This document shows, piece by piece, positions 9,761 to 16,918 of a DNA stretch of 64,000 nucleotides. Source of the stretch: Flexifilum sp963727545. Lineage in GTDB: Bacteria; Chloroflexota; Anaerolineae; Aggregatilineales; Phototrophicaceae. A program made the position numbers and the translations under genes. Position 1 is the stretch's first letter; each line of letters begins with the position of its first letter. The notes under the pieces were generated by a model. That model saw nothing but the letters and a program-made list of their open reading frames with translations. It searched no databases and was not told the DNA's origin. The DNA lies in contig CAVSGS010000010.1 of the NCBI GenBank assembly GCA_963727545.1, forward strand, positions 310,001 through 374,000. Direction: 5' to 3'.

Positions 9761-9774
9761 GTAAGCGCTTTCAC
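9761..9774. promoter_or_regulatory. Second LacI/CcpA-like operator (GTAAGCGCTTTCAC)
   Basis: On the opposite strand it reads GTGAAAGCGCTTAC, close to the cre-like consensus with AAGCGCTT core. It is 21 bp centre-to-centre from the first site, about two helical turns, so both could be bound on the same DNA face. Confidence 0.5.
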
Positions 9775-9841
9775 CATAACAGTAAAACATGTGGCGGGGA
9801 CTGTCAATCCGAATGGGGTTAAGTGCACAAAAGAGAGTACC

Positions 9842-9865
9842 GAGTGCTGAGGACTGAGTGCTGAG
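9842..9865. repeat. Short direct repeat GAGTGCTGAG x2
   Basis: GAGTGCTGAG occurs at 9842-9851 and 9856-9865, in the 374-bp gap between the GH3-GH16 gene start and the aldo/keto reductase gene end. No function is evident. Confidence 0.45.
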
Positions 9866-9938
9866 TAAAAAGATCCCGCGCCTAGCCACCGTCCCGTAGG
9901 GAGGGCTAAACCGTCAAAGCGCTGAATAGGATCGCTTG

Positions 9939-9966
9939 GTAGGAGCGGATCTGAGATCCGCCCTAC
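9939..9966. repeat. Family A palindrome, degenerate
   Basis: GTAGGAGCGGATCT, G, AGATCCGCCCTAC: same ends and symmetry as the other family A elements, with one extra base in the left arm. It lies about 83 bp past the stop of the aldo/keto reductase gene. Confidence 0.6.
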
Positions 9967-10048
9967 ACCGAATCCGATTGCTGTCGCCGATGAACGTCAA
10001 GCTGGGTACACACCTAGCCTATGGAGCAGTAAGCGGCAAAGCGCGAAA

Positions 10049-11056
10049 TCAGGCGAGCGCGGCGTCGATGGCTTGCAGCTCAGCAGGCGTGAAGTCGAGC
10101 TTCTGCGCCGTCGCGGCGTCGTCTTCGACTTGGGCGACGCTGCTCGCGCCGATCAGCGCGGAGACGGCGACTGGATGGCGCAGCACCCACGCCAACGCCA
10201 TCTCGGCGAGCGACTGCCCGCGCGCTTGGGCGATCTCGTTGAGCTGGCGCGCTTTTGCCAGATACTCCGGCGTGATCTGGTCGGGCTTTAGGAAGCGCCC
10301 GGACTTGATCGCCCGCGAATCTTCAGGGATGCCGTTCAGATAGCGGTCGCTGAGCCGCCCCTGCGCCAGCGGCGAGAAGAAGATCAAGCCGGTGCCGGTT
10401 TCAGCCGCCGCGTCCAGTAGATCGCCTTCAACCCAACGGTTGAGCATGTTATAAGCGACCTGATTGATCAGCAGCGGCACACCCATTTCCTTCAAAATCC
10501 GGGCGGCTTGCCGCGTCTGCTCGCCGTTGTAGTTGGAAATACCGACATAGAGCGCCTTGCCCTGCTGCACCGCGCTAGCGAGCGCGCCCATTGTTTCCTC
10601 TAACGGGGTGTCCGGGTCAAAGCGATGGCTGTAGAAAATATCGACGTAGTCGAGGTTCATCCGCTTGAGGCTCTGGTCGAGGCTGGCAAGCAGATACTTG
10701 CGCGATCCCCACTCACCGTAGGGACCCTCCCACATGTCATACCCGGCTTTGGTCGAGATAATCAACTCGTCGCGGTAGCGATGCAGGTCTTTCTGCATCA
10801 CCTGCGCAAAGGTCTCCTCGGCGGAACCGGGCGGCGGTCCATAGTTATTGGCGAGGTCAAAGTGGGTGATGCCGAGGTCGAAGGCGCGGCGGAGCATCGC
10901 CCGCGCGTTTTCGAGGGTGTCATAGCCGCCGAAGTTGTGCCAGAGTCCCAGCGAGATCACCGGGAGCTTCAAGCCGCTGCGCCCACAGCGACGATAAGGC
11001 ATCTGCTCATAGCGATCCGCCTGCGCCAAATATTCCGGTGTAAAGGGCTGCGCCAT
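10049..11056 (-). CDS. Aldo/keto reductase (YghZ/Gpr-like)
   Basis: 335 residues from the chosen ATG (MAQPFTPEYLA), which has AAAGGA at good spacing; an in-frame ATG 15 bp upstream lacks one. The (beta/alpha)8 AKR fold is shown by MPYRRCGRSGLKLPVISLG at the N-terminus, FDLANNYGPPPGSAE with the catalytic Tyr, STKAGY with Lys, and FYSHRFDPDTPLEE with the active-site His. DLANNYGPP and the FFSPLAQGRLSDRYL segment resemble L-glyceraldehyde-3-phosphate reductase (YghZ). It is a cytosolic NADPH-dependent carbonyl reductase. The physiological substrate is unknown and no operon partner is seen. Confidence 0.88.
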   Translation of the reverse strand: MAQPFTPEYLAQADRYEQMPYRRCGRSGLKLPVISLGLWHNFGGYDTLENARAMLRRAFDLGITHFDLANNYGPPPGSAEETFAQVMQKDLHRYRDELIISTKAGYDMWEGPYGEWGSRKYLLASLDQSLKRMNLDYVDIFYSHRFDPDTPLEETMGALASAVQQGKALYVGISNYNGEQTRQAARILKEMGVPLLINQVAYNMLNRWVEGDLLDAAAETGTGLIFFSPLAQGRLSDRYLNGIPEDSRAIKSGRFLKPDQITPEYLAKARQLNEIAQARGQSLAEMALAWVLRHPVAVSALIGASSVAQVEDDAATAQKLDFTPAELQAIDAALA

Positions 11057-11194
11057 CCATAATCCTTTCATTACTGCTCTGCTGATATAAGTGCAAGCTT
11101 ACCTCACCCCGTCGCGAACGTCATCGGACCAATCGCGCACCGCGCAAGCGAAGAAACAGGGCGGAAAATTTGTTCGTGGCGTCTAAATTAGGTG

Positions 11195-11223
11195 TAGACA
11201 ATTCCAAAAAAACCTCGTATAGT
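11195..11223 (+). promoter_or_regulatory. Sigma70-type promoter of the cold-shock gene
   Basis: A -35-like TAGACA (11195-11200) and a -10 TATAGT (11218-11223) are separated by exactly 17 bp. The predicted transcript start is near 11230, about 240 nt before the csp start codon. Confidence 0.6.
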
Positions 11224-11229
11224 GTAAGT

Positions 11230-11468
11230 GCAGTGTGGATATTTACAAGACAATATCGTCTTTCCCACGTCGATGCTTTGGTTCAACATCGGCTATGCCA
11301 GACGAGAAGATAGATTTCTGAGCTACGTAGCCCCATACTGTGAGGGTTTAGTTACGAAAGCTCAAGTTCTTCTCAAAAAGTACCGCATGAGTGTCCTGAA
11401 TTATCTGGATAGAGTGTGAGTACCCAAGGCTAGAGCAGAAACCAGTTCAAATTCAGGAGAGAGCAGCA
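11230..11468 (+). promoter_or_regulatory. Long 5' leader of the cold-shock mRNA
   Basis: About 240 nt lie between the predicted start site and the csp ATG. Long structured leaders are known for cspA-type genes, where they act as temperature-sensitive RNA. The region has a short open frame (from 11228) with no good RBS, which I regard as noise. The leader ends with the RBS AGGAGAGAGCAGCA before ATG. Confidence 0.45.
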
Positions 11469-11684
11469 ATGGCTCAGCGTTCACGCGGTACAGTGAAGTG
11501 GTTCAATGGTGAAAAAGGCTACGGCTTCATCACCCCGGAAAATGGTCCCGATCTGTTCGTTCACTACTCGGAAATTCAGGCAAGCGGCTTCCGCTCGCTG
11601 AACGAAGGTGAAACGGTTGAGTTCGAGATCACCGAAGGCAAGAAGGGCAAGCAAGCGAGTTCGGTCACGGTTGTGCGCGAATAA
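11469..11684 (+). CDS. csp: Cold-shock domain protein (CspA family)
   Basis: 71 residues, the full length of a single cold-shock domain. RNP1 (KGYGFI) and RNP2 (LFVHY) are present, as is the N-terminal GTVKWFNGEKGYGF signature. It binds single-stranded RNA/DNA and melts secondary structure as an RNA chaperone. A promoter, a long leader and a strong terminator make it a self-contained single-gene transcription unit. Abundant small genes of this kind are often expressed constitutively as well as on cold shock. Confidence 0.97.
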   Translation: MAQRSRGTVKWFNGEKGYGFITPENGPDLFVHYSEIQASGFRSLNEGETVEFEITEGKKGKQASSVTVVRE

Positions 11685-11705
11685 GCTTTAGGCTTAAAAC
11701 TTCGA

Positions 11706-11735
11706 AAACCGCCCCAAAATGGGGCGGTTTTTTTA
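11706..11735 (+). terminator. Rho-independent terminator of csp
   Basis: AAACCGCCCC, a 4-5 nt AT loop, GGGGCGGTTT and then further T residues, about 20 bp after the csp stop. Confidence 0.9.
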
Positions 11736-11764
11736 TTCCTGCGAACCACTTTGACGCCGTTCGC

Positions 11765-12166
11765 TCAAACTGAGCGCAGCCACTTCAGCGCCTCATCGGT
11801 GTCGTCGAAAATATCGACCGTCACCCCCATCTCCGAATATTGATCGATCAACCGGCGCATCGACATTTTGCCGACCACTTTATCGGGCATCATGATCGCC
11901 CAATACTTCCAGCCCGCCGCGAAAACCGCTGGAGTCCACACATCCTGACCCCATTGGATATCTTCGGCGGTCATCGCCCCATTCAGGCGGTCATCCGAGA
12001 GCCATTTATCCGCGCCATACTGTTTGAAGACGTCGACCCCATTCATCAACATCTTGCGGAATTCATCACTGTGAATGAACTTATGGAACTGGTGATGAAC
12101 AATTTTGTCCTCCGGATAGTACCAGAGCGTAGCGTACTCGGTTTCACTAATCGTCTGCCTTGACAA
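11765..12166 (-). CDS. STAS/SpoIIAA-like protein, paralogue 1
   Basis: 133 residues starting from TTG (AGAGGTG RBS upstream). The pattern EYATLWYYPEDKIVHHQFHKF, then KWLSDDRLNGAM, AGWKYWAIMMPDKVVGK and a C-terminal VDIFDDTDEALKWL fits small STAS/SEC14-like (SpoIIAA-like) proteins that put a single alpha/beta domain in the cytoplasm. Two paralogues follow upstream, one decayed. The cluster lies next to a histidine kinase and receivers on the opposite strand, so a regulatory or partner-switching role is possible but not shown. Confidence 0.7.
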   Translation of the reverse strand: MSRQTISETEYATLWYYPEDKIVHHQFHKFIHSDEFRKMLMNGVDVFKQYGADKWLSDDRLNGAMTAEDIQWGQDVWTPAVFAAGWKYWAIMMPDKVVGKMSMRRLIDQYSEMGVTVDIFDDTDEALKWLRSV

Positions 12167-12287
12167 GAATGCACCTCTTTCTTTCTATATTTGTTTAAGC
12201 AATATTCGGTCGTGAGTTTGCCTGACCGGTAAAATCAATACGTTAGCTACGGGGGCTACGTCCCGAGCTCGAGAAGGCGGCTCGACT

Positions 12288-12696
12288 CTAAACCGACTTA
12301 AGCCAGTTTAACGGCAGTTCGGGATTATCGAAAATATCAACGGTAATACCCCGCTCAGAAATTGATCGATAAAGTCCGGCGCATGTTCATCTTACCAACC
12401 ACTTTGTCGGGCATGACAAGCGCCCAATAGCTCCAACCCGCATCGAACAATTGCGGAAACCAAATCTCTGCTGCGCCCAGTCATGGTCAGCACGGGGCAA
12501 AGCAGAATTCAAGCGATCATCCGAGAGCCACTTCATGGACATCGTTCTGTTTGAATTGACTTCCAGCCCCTTTTAGCATCACCTTGCGGAACTCGTCCCC
12601 ATGGATGAACTTATGAAATTGATGATGTACGATTTTCTCTTCGGGATAATACCAAAGAGTAGCGTACTCGGTCTCGATAATAGTTTGCCTAGACAC
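12288..12696 (-). pseudogene. STAS/SpoIIAA-like paralogue 2, decayed
   Basis: Starts with GTG and reads SRQTIIETEYATLWYYPEEK, then FHKFIHGDEFRKVM, closely like its neighbours, but loses frame after about 55 codons. The rest (KWLSDDRLNSALP, FDAGWSYWALVMPDKVVGK, then remnants of the FDNPEL end) is spread over all three frames with stops between. At least four indels in both directions are needed to rebuild it, so it is a true pseudogene and not a single sequencing slip. Confidence 0.8.
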
Positions 12697-12792
12697 GAAA
12701 GTACCCCCTTAGAATGCAGCAACCCACAAATAAGTCTTCCGATGGGTTGTATATGCGCATTAGCAAGAACCCCCGCATATTCACCTTAGCGT

Positions 12793-13194
12793 TCAGACCG
12801 ACTCGAGCCACTTCAGGGCAAGGTCAGGGTCATCGAAGATGTCGATGGTCAATCCCTGCGTCGAGTAAGCGTCGATGAAATGCTTCATATTCATTTTCCC
12901 GACGACTTTGTCGGGCATCACAATCGCCCAGTACTTCCAACCAGCAGCGAATACGCGCGGAAACCAATCCTGCTGCCCCCATTCGGAATCGGCGGATGGG
13001 AGTGCGGAATTCAGGCGGTCGTCCGAGAGCCATTTCTGAGCGCCTTGTTCCTTGAAGACATCCAGTCCTTTTTCGAGAACTTGACGGAATTCGGCGCCAT
13101 GAATGAACTTGTGAAATTGATGATGGATGATTTTGGCTTCCGGGTAATACCAGAGGGTGGCGTATTCGGTGTCGCTAACTGTCTGCCTTGACAT
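12793..13194 (-). CDS. STAS/SpoIIAA-like protein, paralogue 3
   Basis: 133 residues from ATG with GGAGAGAA just upstream (an in-frame ATG 21 bp earlier has no RBS). It is collinear with paralogue 1: MSRQTVSDTEYATLWYYPE, FHKFIHGAEFRQVLEKG, KWLSDDRLNSALP, AGWKYWAIVMPDKVVGK, FDDPDLALKWLESV. The equal lengths and shared blocks indicate tandem duplication. There is no signal peptide or membrane segment. Function is unknown; see paralogue 1 for the family argument. Confidence 0.72.
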   Translation of the reverse strand: MSRQTVSDTEYATLWYYPEAKIIHHQFHKFIHGAEFRQVLEKGLDVFKEQGAQKWLSDDRLNSALPSADSEWGQQDWFPRVFAAGWKYWAIVMPDKVVGKMNMKHFIDAYSTQGLTIDIFDDPDLALKWLESV

Positions 13195-13459
13195 TTCTCT
13201 CCGCCTTTTCAACAATCCGTGAATAAATTGTAATCGGGCAAATCGCTCGATAAGTACATTTTCACTAATTTTTCACAATGTAAGATTTCTATACATCCTA
13301 ACTGTTGTTAGAATTATTATATAAAGTATAAAGTCAAAGTTAGGATGCAACCGTAAGAAAACTCCTAAGAACAAAAAGCTTATGGGACTAATTGCCAAAT
13401 CACAGCCACAATGGAAATAACAACGCTGTGTACATGTGTACAAAGGATGGTACCCACGC

Positions 13460-14437
13460 ATGGAAACAAACACTGTAAATCTGGACGCTAACAGCCGCGA
13501 GGCATTGGAAGCGACCATCGCACAGCTTCAAGCGGAAAACGCTAAACTTGAACAAGAACTCAAGGACAGCGCCATCGAGCTAGAGGCAACTGTTGACGAG
13601 TTTTTGAGAACAGAAGCTGAAAACAAACAACTCGCCAGCGACATTGACGAGTACGTGCGCGTTGATCTAGAACGTAAGCGGCTGATCAAGGAGCTGCAAG
13701 CGGCAAAGCGGCTGGCGGACGAAAACTCACGGCTCAAATCAGAGTTTCTTTCGACCATGTCGCACGAACTGCGAACACCGCTCAACGCGATCGAGGGCTT
13801 CACCGGCATTATCCTGAACCGGATCGGCGGCACGGATTATAACCCGAAGACCGAAACCTATCTGAATCGCATCCGCTCGAACAGCAAACGCCTGCTGCAA
13901 TTGATCAACGATTTCCTCGACCTATCACGGGTTGAGTCGGGACGCTTGGAGTTGGCGAACCAACCATTTGCACCGCGCCAAGTGGCGAAGCGTTGGGCAA
14001 GCGAAATCAGCGTACTGGCGGAGAAGAAGGATCTCGCCTTCGAGACCGACATTGACGAAAAGCTGCCCGAAACGCTGTACGGGGACGAAGAATCAATTTC
14101 GAAAATCGCCATCAACCTGCTTGGCAATGCGATCAAGTTCACCGAGCAGGGGAACGTACGGCTCGCGCTGGAATGCAATGATGAGACGTGGAACATCGTC
14201 GTCCAAGATACCGGCATCGGTATTCCACCGCACGCGAGCGAGTTTATTTTCGAGGAATTTCGACAAGTTGACCAGACGTCAAAGCGCAAGTACGGCGGCA
14301 CGGGCTTAGGACTAGCCATCGTCCAGAAATACGCGCGCGAGATGGGTGGAACGGTCACCGTGAAAAGCGAGCAGGGGCAAGGCAGCACTTTCACCGTCAC
14401 ACTGCCATTGAAGACAGAACCGATCATCGGTCTGTAG
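13460..14437 (+). CDS. Cytosolic sensor histidine kinase with coiled-coil input
   Basis: 325 residues from METNTVNLDA; a GTG codon 24 bp upstream is an alternative start. Residues 12-95 are a heptad-rich coiled coil (LEATIAQLQAENAKLEQELK). A HisKA domain follows with phospho-acceptor H102 in STMSHELRTPLNAIEGF. The HATPase domain has an N box (INLLGNAIKF), G1 (VQDTGIGIP), an F box (FEEFRQVD) and G2 (GGTGLGLAIV). There are no transmembrane segments, so it senses a cytoplasmic signal or a protein partner. It is followed by two stand-alone receivers, 19 and 13 bp apart, likely its phosphorelay partners. Confidence 0.9.
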   Translation: METNTVNLDANSREALEATIAQLQAENAKLEQELKDSAIELEATVDEFLRTEAENKQLASDIDEYVRVDLERKRLIKELQAAKRLADENSRLKSEFLSTMSHELRTPLNAIEGFTGIILNRIGGTDYNPKTETYLNRIRSNSKRLLQLINDFLDLSRVESGRLELANQPFAPRQVAKRWASEISVLAEKKDLAFETDIDEKLPETLYGDEESISKIAINLLGNAIKFTEQGNVRLALECNDETWNIVVQDTGIGIPPHASEFIFEEFRQVDQTSKRKYGGTGLGLAIVQKYAREMGGTVTVKSEQGQGSTFTVTLPLKTEPIIGL

Positions 14438-14456
14438 AAAGTGATGCGTTCTTATC

Positions 14457-14882
14457 ATGTTTGATTTACCACAGAACTTATTGGAAGGCTGGGATATCGT
14501 CATCATTGACGACGAAGACGACAGCCTGTTGGTTGCTCAAATCTTGCTCGACGAATATGGTGCGACCACCTATACTGCCACTAATGGTGAGGAAGGATTA
14601 GCACTAATCCGTTCAGTCCACCCCCGTTTTGTCATCTCCGACCTCTCAATGCCGGTCTTGGATGGCTGGGGGCTGATCCATGAATTGCAGCAAGACCCAA
14701 GAATACGGTGTATTCCCGCCGTCGCTCTAACTGCCCACGCCATGATCGGCGACCGTGAGCGCGCCATCGCTGCCGGCTTCCACAACTACCTAACCAAACC
14801 GCTCACCGTTGAAACCTTTATGCAGGATCTTGTGAAGCTCTTGGTTGACATTCCAGAGCTGGCAATCGATCTAAACTACTGA
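14457..14882 (+). CDS. Stand-alone response receiver domain protein
   Basis: 141 residues, a single REC domain: acidic triad in IVIIDDEDDS, phospho-acceptor Asp in FVISDLSMPVLDGW, Thr in VALTAHAM and Lys in YLTKPL. There is no output domain, as in CheY- or Spo0F-type phosphotransfer proteins. It sits 19 bp after the kinase gene and 13 bp before another receiver, so the three genes form an operon. Confidence 0.88.
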   Translation: MFDLPQNLLEGWDIVIIDDEDDSLLVAQILLDEYGATTYTATNGEEGLALIRSVHPRFVISDLSMPVLDGWGLIHELQQDPRIRCIPAVALTAHAMIGDRERAIAAGFHNYLTKPLTVETFMQDLVKLLVDIPELAIDLNY

Positions 14883-14895
14883 AAGGGTATCCGTA

Positions 14896-15277
14896 ATGGC
14901 TCAAGACAAGTGGCACATCCTCGTCGTCGAGGATGATGGTGATGCACAGGTCATGATGTCCACGTTGTTGGGACATTTGAATATTTCCTCCGACATCGCC
15001 GCCGACGCTGCCGAAGCTGAGTATTTCCTGTTCGAATCGGGTAAGACATACGACGCCGCAATCATCGATCTGGCGCTGCCAGACAAAGACGGTTGGCAAA
15101 TTTTGGCGGAAGTGCTCGACAACGAGCAAACCGCCGACCTCACCTGCATCGCGGTGACGGCGTATCACACCTCAAAGCTGCGCGAAGACGCAATTCATGG
15201 CAGGCTTCAGGGCGTATTTCCCCAAGCCGGTCGACGGCACGACCTTCTTACGCGAATTGCAGAGTATGCTGGAATAA
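14896..15277 (+). CDS. Second stand-alone receiver domain protein (one frame break)
   Basis: REC domain with VVEDDGDAQVM, phospho-acceptor Asp in AAIIDLALPDKDGW, and Thr in IAVTAYH. Reading in one frame loses the conserved Lys. Moving by +1 near 15196 (ATT-C-ATG) restores MAGFRAYFPKPVDGTTFLRE and a stop at 15277, giving about 126 residues with the expected KP motif. The uncorrected frame runs to 15303 with a non-conserved tail. It is in an operon with the kinase and the first receiver. Confidence 0.8.
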
Positions 15278-15499
15278 CCGGTTTTACCCTCCGGCGTCGA
15301 TAAATGCAGCGACGCTTTCAGAAATGGGGCGGGGCATAGCTCGCCCCGTCCCGCGATCTTCGACATCTTTTCAACCTAAATCGGCATAATTCCCACAAGG
15401 CGCGCCCCGCTAAACGGCGTCACGGACGAGCGCCGTCCGATCATCTCGCGGTATAGTCAGCAGATGATTGGTTACTCAGCAAAGGCGAGGGAAAACAAG

Positions 15500-16495
15500 A
15501 TGCCCGTAAACCGCAGTGACTACCAGTTTGGCGTGATGTACCGCCGCCACTATGCCCCGGAGACGCTGAAACCGTTCGTCCAGCGCGCGGAGAGCGTCGG
15601 CTTAGACGAGGTCTGGGTCGTCGAGGACTGTTTCTTCGCCGGCGGACTCGCGGCGGCAGCCAGCGCGCTAGCGTTCAGCGAACGGATCGCCGTCGGCTTA
15701 GGGATCATGCCCGCCGTCGCGCGAAACGTCGCCTTCACCGCAATGGAAATAGCGCTGCTGGCAAAGTTGTATCCGGGGCGCTTTCTACCGGGATTGGGGC
15801 ACGGGGTCGCCGATTGGATGCGACAGATCGGCGAGTTCCCGAAGTCGCAGCTGCGGGCGCTGGAAGAAGTCACGCTGACGCTGCGCCGCCTGCTGCGCGG
15901 CGAACTGGTCACCGTCGAGGGGCAGCAGGTGAACATCAAGGACGTGCAGTTGGTGTTCCCGCCGGAGATCGTGCCCCCGGTCTCGCTGGGCGTGCGCGGA
16001 CCAGAATCGCTGAAACTGTCGGGTCGATCCGCCGACGGCACGCTGCTAGCGGAGTTTGCATCGCCAGCTTACGTGCGCTGGGCGCGCGAGCAAATCGCGC
16101 AGGGACAGCAAGCAGCCGGGCGCAGCGATCCGCATCGAGTGACGGTCTATACGTGGTGCGCGGTCGACACTGATGGCGCAGCGGCACGGCAATCGCTGCG
16201 CCCGCTGATCGGCGAGTATCTACAGTTAGAAAAGAACGGACCTTACGTCCGGGCGTTGGGCATTGAGGGAGACGTCACCAACTTGCTCGACAAGGTCGGA
16301 CCAGAGCAGTTCACGGCAGCATTCCCGGATGACTGGATCGATCAGATGGCGGTCGCCGGAACGCCGGACGACTGCGCGCGAGCGATTCAAGCGTTGGTTG
16401 AGGCGGGCGCGAACAGCGTCGTCGTGGTGCCGACCCAAGGCGAAGACGTCGCCGCAATCGACCGGATCGCGGCGCTGATTCTGCCCCGGTTATGA
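15500..16495 (+). CDS. LLM-class flavin/F420-dependent oxidoreductase
   Basis: 331 residues from ATG (MPVNRSDYQFGVMYR) with GAGGGAAAACAAG upstream; an earlier in-frame ATG at 15464 is less well placed. It has the luciferase-like barrel pattern: GLDEVWVVEDCFFAGG, a GLGIMPAVARNVAFTAMEIALLAKL strand-helix region (key residues in the order GIMPAVARN), FLPGLGHGVADWM, and a C-terminal VAGTPDDCARAIQALVEAG. It is close to methylenetetrahydromethanopterin-reductase-like enzymes. Substrate and cofactor (F420 or FMN) cannot be told from the sequence. Confidence 0.82.
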   Translation: MPVNRSDYQFGVMYRRHYAPETLKPFVQRAESVGLDEVWVVEDCFFAGGLAAAASALAFSERIAVGLGIMPAVARNVAFTAMEIALLAKLYPGRFLPGLGHGVADWMRQIGEFPKSQLRALEEVTLTLRRLLRGELVTVEGQQVNIKDVQLVFPPEIVPPVSLGVRGPESLKLSGRSADGTLLAEFASPAYVRWAREQIAQGQQAAGRSDPHRVTVYTWCAVDTDGAAARQSLRPLIGEYLQLEKNGPYVRALGIEGDVTNLLDKVGPEQFTAAFPDDWIDQMAVAGTPDDCARAIQALVEAGANSVVVVPTQGEDVAAIDRIAALILPRL

Positions 16496-16572
16496 GCCGG
16501 TTCAAGCCGACGACTGACCACTGATATATGCTTCACGTCGCATACTACAAAGTCGGGGATCGGAATTTAGGG

Positions 16573-16578
16573 TATAAT
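16573..16578 (+). promoter_or_regulatory. -10 element TATAAT upstream of the small basic protein gene
   Basis: Perfect TATAAT 44 bp before the chosen start codon; no convincing -35. A 6-bp hairpin (AGGAGC/GCTCCT, 16593-16609) follows in the leader. Confidence 0.45.
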
Positions 16579-16622
16579 AGGGGTAGGATATGAGGAGCAA
16601 AACGCTCCTTCAAAGGATGAAG

Positions 16623-16835
16623 ATGCCAAACTCTGCTAATGAATTTCTTGCCGATATCGCCGCGAAAGTCGCCGCTAGCGACGCCAAAGCGGACGCCGAT
16701 CTCGCGGACATTCTCGCCGGTCGTCCCCTGAAGAAACGTACTCCCGCCCCCAAAGAAGCCGAGGCAGGCACTAAGCAACCGGTCGCGCGTAAGCCTCGCA
16801 CCCGTCGCAAGCCGAAAACGGCTGAGCCGTCGTAA
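16623..16835 (+). CDS. Small hypothetical protein with basic tail
   Basis: About 70 residues from MPNSANEFLADIAAKVAAS, with AAGG 6 bp before this ATG (another ATG is 6 bp upstream). The N-terminal half is an acidic amphipathic helix (ADADLADILAGRP). The C-terminal half is rich in Lys, Arg, Pro and Ala (KKRTPAPKEA, RKPRTRRKPK), like histone-H1/AT-hook-type tails. It has its own -10 element and a terminator. I do not recognise a family; nucleic-acid binding is suggested by composition only. Confidence 0.55.
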   Translation: MPNSANEFLADIAAKVAASDAKADADLADILAGRPLKKRTPAPKEAEAGTKQPVARKPRTRRKPKTAEPS

Positions 16836-16860
16836 GGCGATTGGCAGTCAGATAAATATA

Positions 16861-16891
16861 AAACGACCCGCTGAATGAGCAGGTCGTTTTT
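16861..16891. terminator. Bidirectional terminator between convergent genes
   Basis: AAACGACC pairs with GGTCGTTT, plus GCT/AGC after one mismatch, with a 5-nt loop and T-runs on the plus side and A-runs on the other. It serves the small basic gene and the helicase gene, whose stops face each other. Confidence 0.75.
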
Positions 16892-16918
16892 GTATCTGTT
16901 GGCAAAGCGAGGAATAGA

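Noticed and set aside
11228..11419. 63-codon open frame in the csp leader
   Set aside because: No RBS, no recognisable motif, and it lies wholly in the predicted untranslated leader.
13273..13518. 81-codon minus-strand frame overlapping the kinase start
   Set aside because: Hydrophobic by chance in an AT-rich stretch, no RBS, overlaps a well-supported gene.
15305..15360. GC-rich inverted repeat GGGGCGGGGC/GCTCGCCCC after the second receiver as a terminator
   Set aside because: The stem has a central mismatch and no T-run; weak on both strands.
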